Assembly: GCA_913030785.1 (NCBI GenBank) | Contig: CAJWER010000194.1 | Location: 1-5,819, forward strand | From: an uncultured Chloroflexota bacterium | Lineage (GTDB): Bacteria; Chloroflexota; Dehalococcoidia; Lucifugimonadales; CAJWER01 | DNA: 5,819 nt | Direction of reading: 5' to 3' | Shown here: piece by piece, positions 4,426 through 5,819 of the stretch | How positions within the stretch are numbered: position 1 is the first letter of the stretch | How the letters are laid out: the number at the start of each line of letters is the position of its first letter | The notes under the pieces: generated by a model | Database searches by the model: none | Told to the model about the DNA's origin: nothing | Seen by the model: the letters and a program-made list of their open reading frames with translations, nothing else | Made by a program: the position numbers and the translations under genes

Positions 4426-5808
4426 TTAGTACATGCTGTCCTTGGTCGTGGAGTAGCAGTACTGGGATGTCGTCAGGTAGTGGAACAGTGCGTCGTGTGC
4501 CTCTGGAGTGCCGATGCGCCGTAGGGCGTGAGCTGCTTTGCCTCGAACGTACCGGTCGTCGTCGTTCAGGGCTGCCGTCAGTTCGGGCGTGGCGGCTTTC
4601 GCTCCCGCGCCTATACGGGCCAGAGCGATAGCCGCGTTGCGTCGAAGGACCTCGTCCTCATGGGAGAGTACCTCAGTGAGAGCTGCAACGCCGTCTGAGG
4701 TCAGCTGGCTTGTGGTGCCCAGGGCCTCGGCGGCATGCCGTCGAACCATTTCAGAGCTGTCACCCAGTGCGTGTTTCAGTTGGGGCACCGCGTCGCTGGC
4801 TGGGAGGCCGATGTCGGCGAGAGTCTCGATTGCCGCGCCACGGGTATCTTCGTCGGAGTCTCGCACAAGATCGATGAGGGCCGGTACGGCGGGGGCACCG
4901 ATGGCAGTGAGCGCGTAGGTTGCGTTCCTGCGTACTGCTTCCGAGTCGTGCCGCAATGTATCGATCAGAGCCGGTATCGCGGACTCTCCAAATGTGCCCA
5001 GGGCATAGGCTGCATCCAGACAGGTTGCTTCGTCGTCCACCTGCATATTCTCGATCAGGTCTGGGATAGAGCCAGACGCACTGCCGTTGCTTAGGCTAGC
5101 TGCGCCTCGGTGCCACTGCCACATATGACTCCACATTGCATCGTGGTCGCCGTCGTCCTGGGACACCCAGGCTGCATCCTGGTTGTCCCAACTCGGAGTG
5201 CGCGGTTCCTCCATTCGTGTGAACATGAACTTCATCATGTAGCGCTTCTTGTCGCTCTCGTTGCCCATGCCCCGGTGCCAGATGTCGTAGTGAACGATGA
5301 GCACAGTGCCGGCGTCGACGGCCATCGGCACTTCGCCCTCCGTGCCGTCGATCCTCTCCTGGACCCCGATCGGACCCTTGAGCCAGTTGTAGTAGTGAGT
5401 CCCAGGGATCACCCCTGTCGGACCCATGTCTACGGTGGTGTCCTGAGGGTAGTACATGGCCAAAATCCACCGCGTATGGTGGCGACGTCTGGTGAAGGAG
5501 TCCTTGTGCATCTGCTGCCCCTCGGAGTGGGGAGGGCGATAATGACAGTGGCGGTGCGGGTGCATGAAATAGTTGTCGCCAAGAACTCCGGCTAGAGCGC
5601 CGTCGACGGCGGGGTCGTCGAATATGGTGCGAACCTCAGGTATCCGTGCCATGAGATTGTTTCCCGGATTGCCATCGGTCTCGAACAGCGCTTCGGCCTT
5701 GTCCCAGATATCCTGGTTGGCCTCGGCGGAGAGACCGGTTTTGATGGCCAAGAAGCCGTTGCGGATGAAGCCTCTCATCTGGTCGTCACTAAGTCTGAGC
5801 ATGGTCAT
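4426..5808 (-). CDS. PhyH-family Fe(II)/2-oxoglutarate dioxygenase fused to C-terminal HEAT repeats
   Basis: The protein has 460 residues. Residues about 7-235 form a phytanoyl-CoA dioxygenase-type double-stranded beta helix. The iron-binding HxD is H101-K-D103 (QQMHKDSF), the distal His is H178 (DIWHRGMGN), and R189, 11 residues later, is a good 2-oxoglutarate-binding Arg. The family signature VIPGTHYYNW lies at 133-142. Residues about 247-447 hold about six HEAT/PBS-lyase-type repeats of 29-33 residues, then a short tail SQYCYSTTKDSMY. Stand-alone PhyH enzymes are usually 250-300 residues, so the repeat half is an added domain, probably for protein binding or oligomerisation. PhyH proteins hydroxylate small carboxylates, acyl-CoAs or alkaloid-like substrates; the substrate here is unknown. 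The start ATG 5808 has GGAG (5816-5819) at 7 nt; the in-frame ATG at 5802 is worse spaced. It is probably co-transcribed with the amidohydrolase gene; its promoter lies outside the window. Confidence 0.93.
   Translation of the reverse strand: MTMLRLSDDQMRGFIRNGFLAIKTGLSAEANQDIWDKAEALFETDGNPGNNLMARIPEVRTIFDDPAVDGALAGVLGDNYFMHPHRHCHYRPPHSEGQQMHKDSFTRRRHHTRWILAMYYPQDTTVDMGPTGVIPGTHYYNWLKGPIGVQERIDGTEGEVPMAVDAGTVLIVHYDIWHRGMGNESDKKRYMMKFMFTRMEEPRTPSWDNQDAAWVSQDDGDHDAMWSHMWQWHRGAASLSNGSASGSIPDLIENMQVDDEATCLDAAYALGTFGESAIPALIDTLRHDSEAVRRNATYALTAIGAPAVPALIDLVRDSDEDTRGAAIETLADIGLPASDAVPQLKHALGDSSEMVRRHAAEALGTTSQLTSDGVAALTEVLSHEDEVLRRNAAIALARIGAGAKAATPELTAALNDDDRYVRGKAAHALRRIGTPEAHDALFHYLTTSQYCYSTTKDSMY
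4468..5070 (-). repeat. HEAT-repeat region inside the PhyH fusion gene
   Basis: About six protein-level repeats of 29-33 residues lie at roughly 247-275, 276-305, 306-337, 338-370, 371-403 and 404-447. Each has the pattern a-x-P-x-L-x-x-x-L-x-D-x-D-x-x-V-R-x-x-A-x-x-A-L-x-x-I-G, for example AIPALIDTLRHDSEAVRRNA (277-296). The DNA shows only loose 90-99 bp periodicity, so the repeats are old and diverged. The second helices carry the repeated VRR/VRG motif, which would line one face of the solenoid with arginines. Confidence 0.85.
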
Positions 5809-5815
5809 GTCGTTG

Positions 5816-5819
5816 CTCC
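5816..5819 (-). promoter_or_regulatory. Ribosome binding site of the PhyH-HEAT gene
   Basis: GGAG on the minus strand at the very edge of the window lies 7 nt before ATG 5808 and selects it over the in-frame ATG at 5802. Anything further upstream is not visible. Confidence 0.55.

Noticed and set aside
4468..5070. Periodic 90-99 bp pattern as a DNA tandem repeat or CRISPR-like array
   Set aside because: The repetition is at protein level (HEAT units) with poor nucleotide identity and an uninterrupted reading frame.

Overview
The window is a piece of a moderately GC-rich bacterial chromosome. It holds six protein genes and no RNA gene, insertion sequence, CRISPR array or phage feature that I can support. 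The gene mix is an enolase-superfamily dehydratase/racemase-like enzyme, a COG3618-type amidohydrolase, a PhyH-type Fe(II)/2-oxoglutarate dioxygenase fused to HEAT repeats, and a beta-lactamase-fold serine hydrolase without a signal peptide. It resembles the catabolic islands of uncultured marine or soil lineages rich in such paralogues, such as SAR202-type Chloroflexota, Poribacteria or some Planctomycetes. This placement is an impression from gene content and has not been tested.

Layout: (1) Positions 1-2196, minus strand, are a tight three-gene transcription unit. Two tandem paralogues of an unrecognised 285-residue family lie only 2 nt apart. They are followed, after 35 nt, by the N-terminal half of a serine hydrolase that runs off the left edge. 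(2) Positions 2197-2343 are a divergent regulatory region. It carries a good minus-strand -10 box, a weaker plus-strand promoter and two dyad symmetries. (3) Positions 2344-3519, plus strand, encode a mandelate racemase/muconate lactonizing enzyme family protein. (4) After a 12-nt convergent junction, positions 3532-5808 on the minus strand hold a second two-gene unit, transcribed from a PhyH-HEAT fusion gene into a TIM-barrel amidohydrolase gene.

Together the genes look like a small-molecule degradation module. An oxygenase could open or activate a substrate, an amidohydrolase-fold enzyme could hydrolyse a lactone or amide, and an enolase-superfamily enzyme could dehydrate or epimerise a hydroxy acid. 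The serine hydrolase could cleave an ester or amide. The substrate cannot be read from the sequence. The least explained component is the tandem pair of unknown 285-residue proteins, about 75% identical to each other by hand alignment and divergently paired with the enolase-family gene. Two of the recognisable enzymes also show substitutions at positions usually essential in their families: Gly for the beta-strand-8 Asp in the amidohydrolase, and Gly for the second Lys of the KxK motif in the enolase-family protein.
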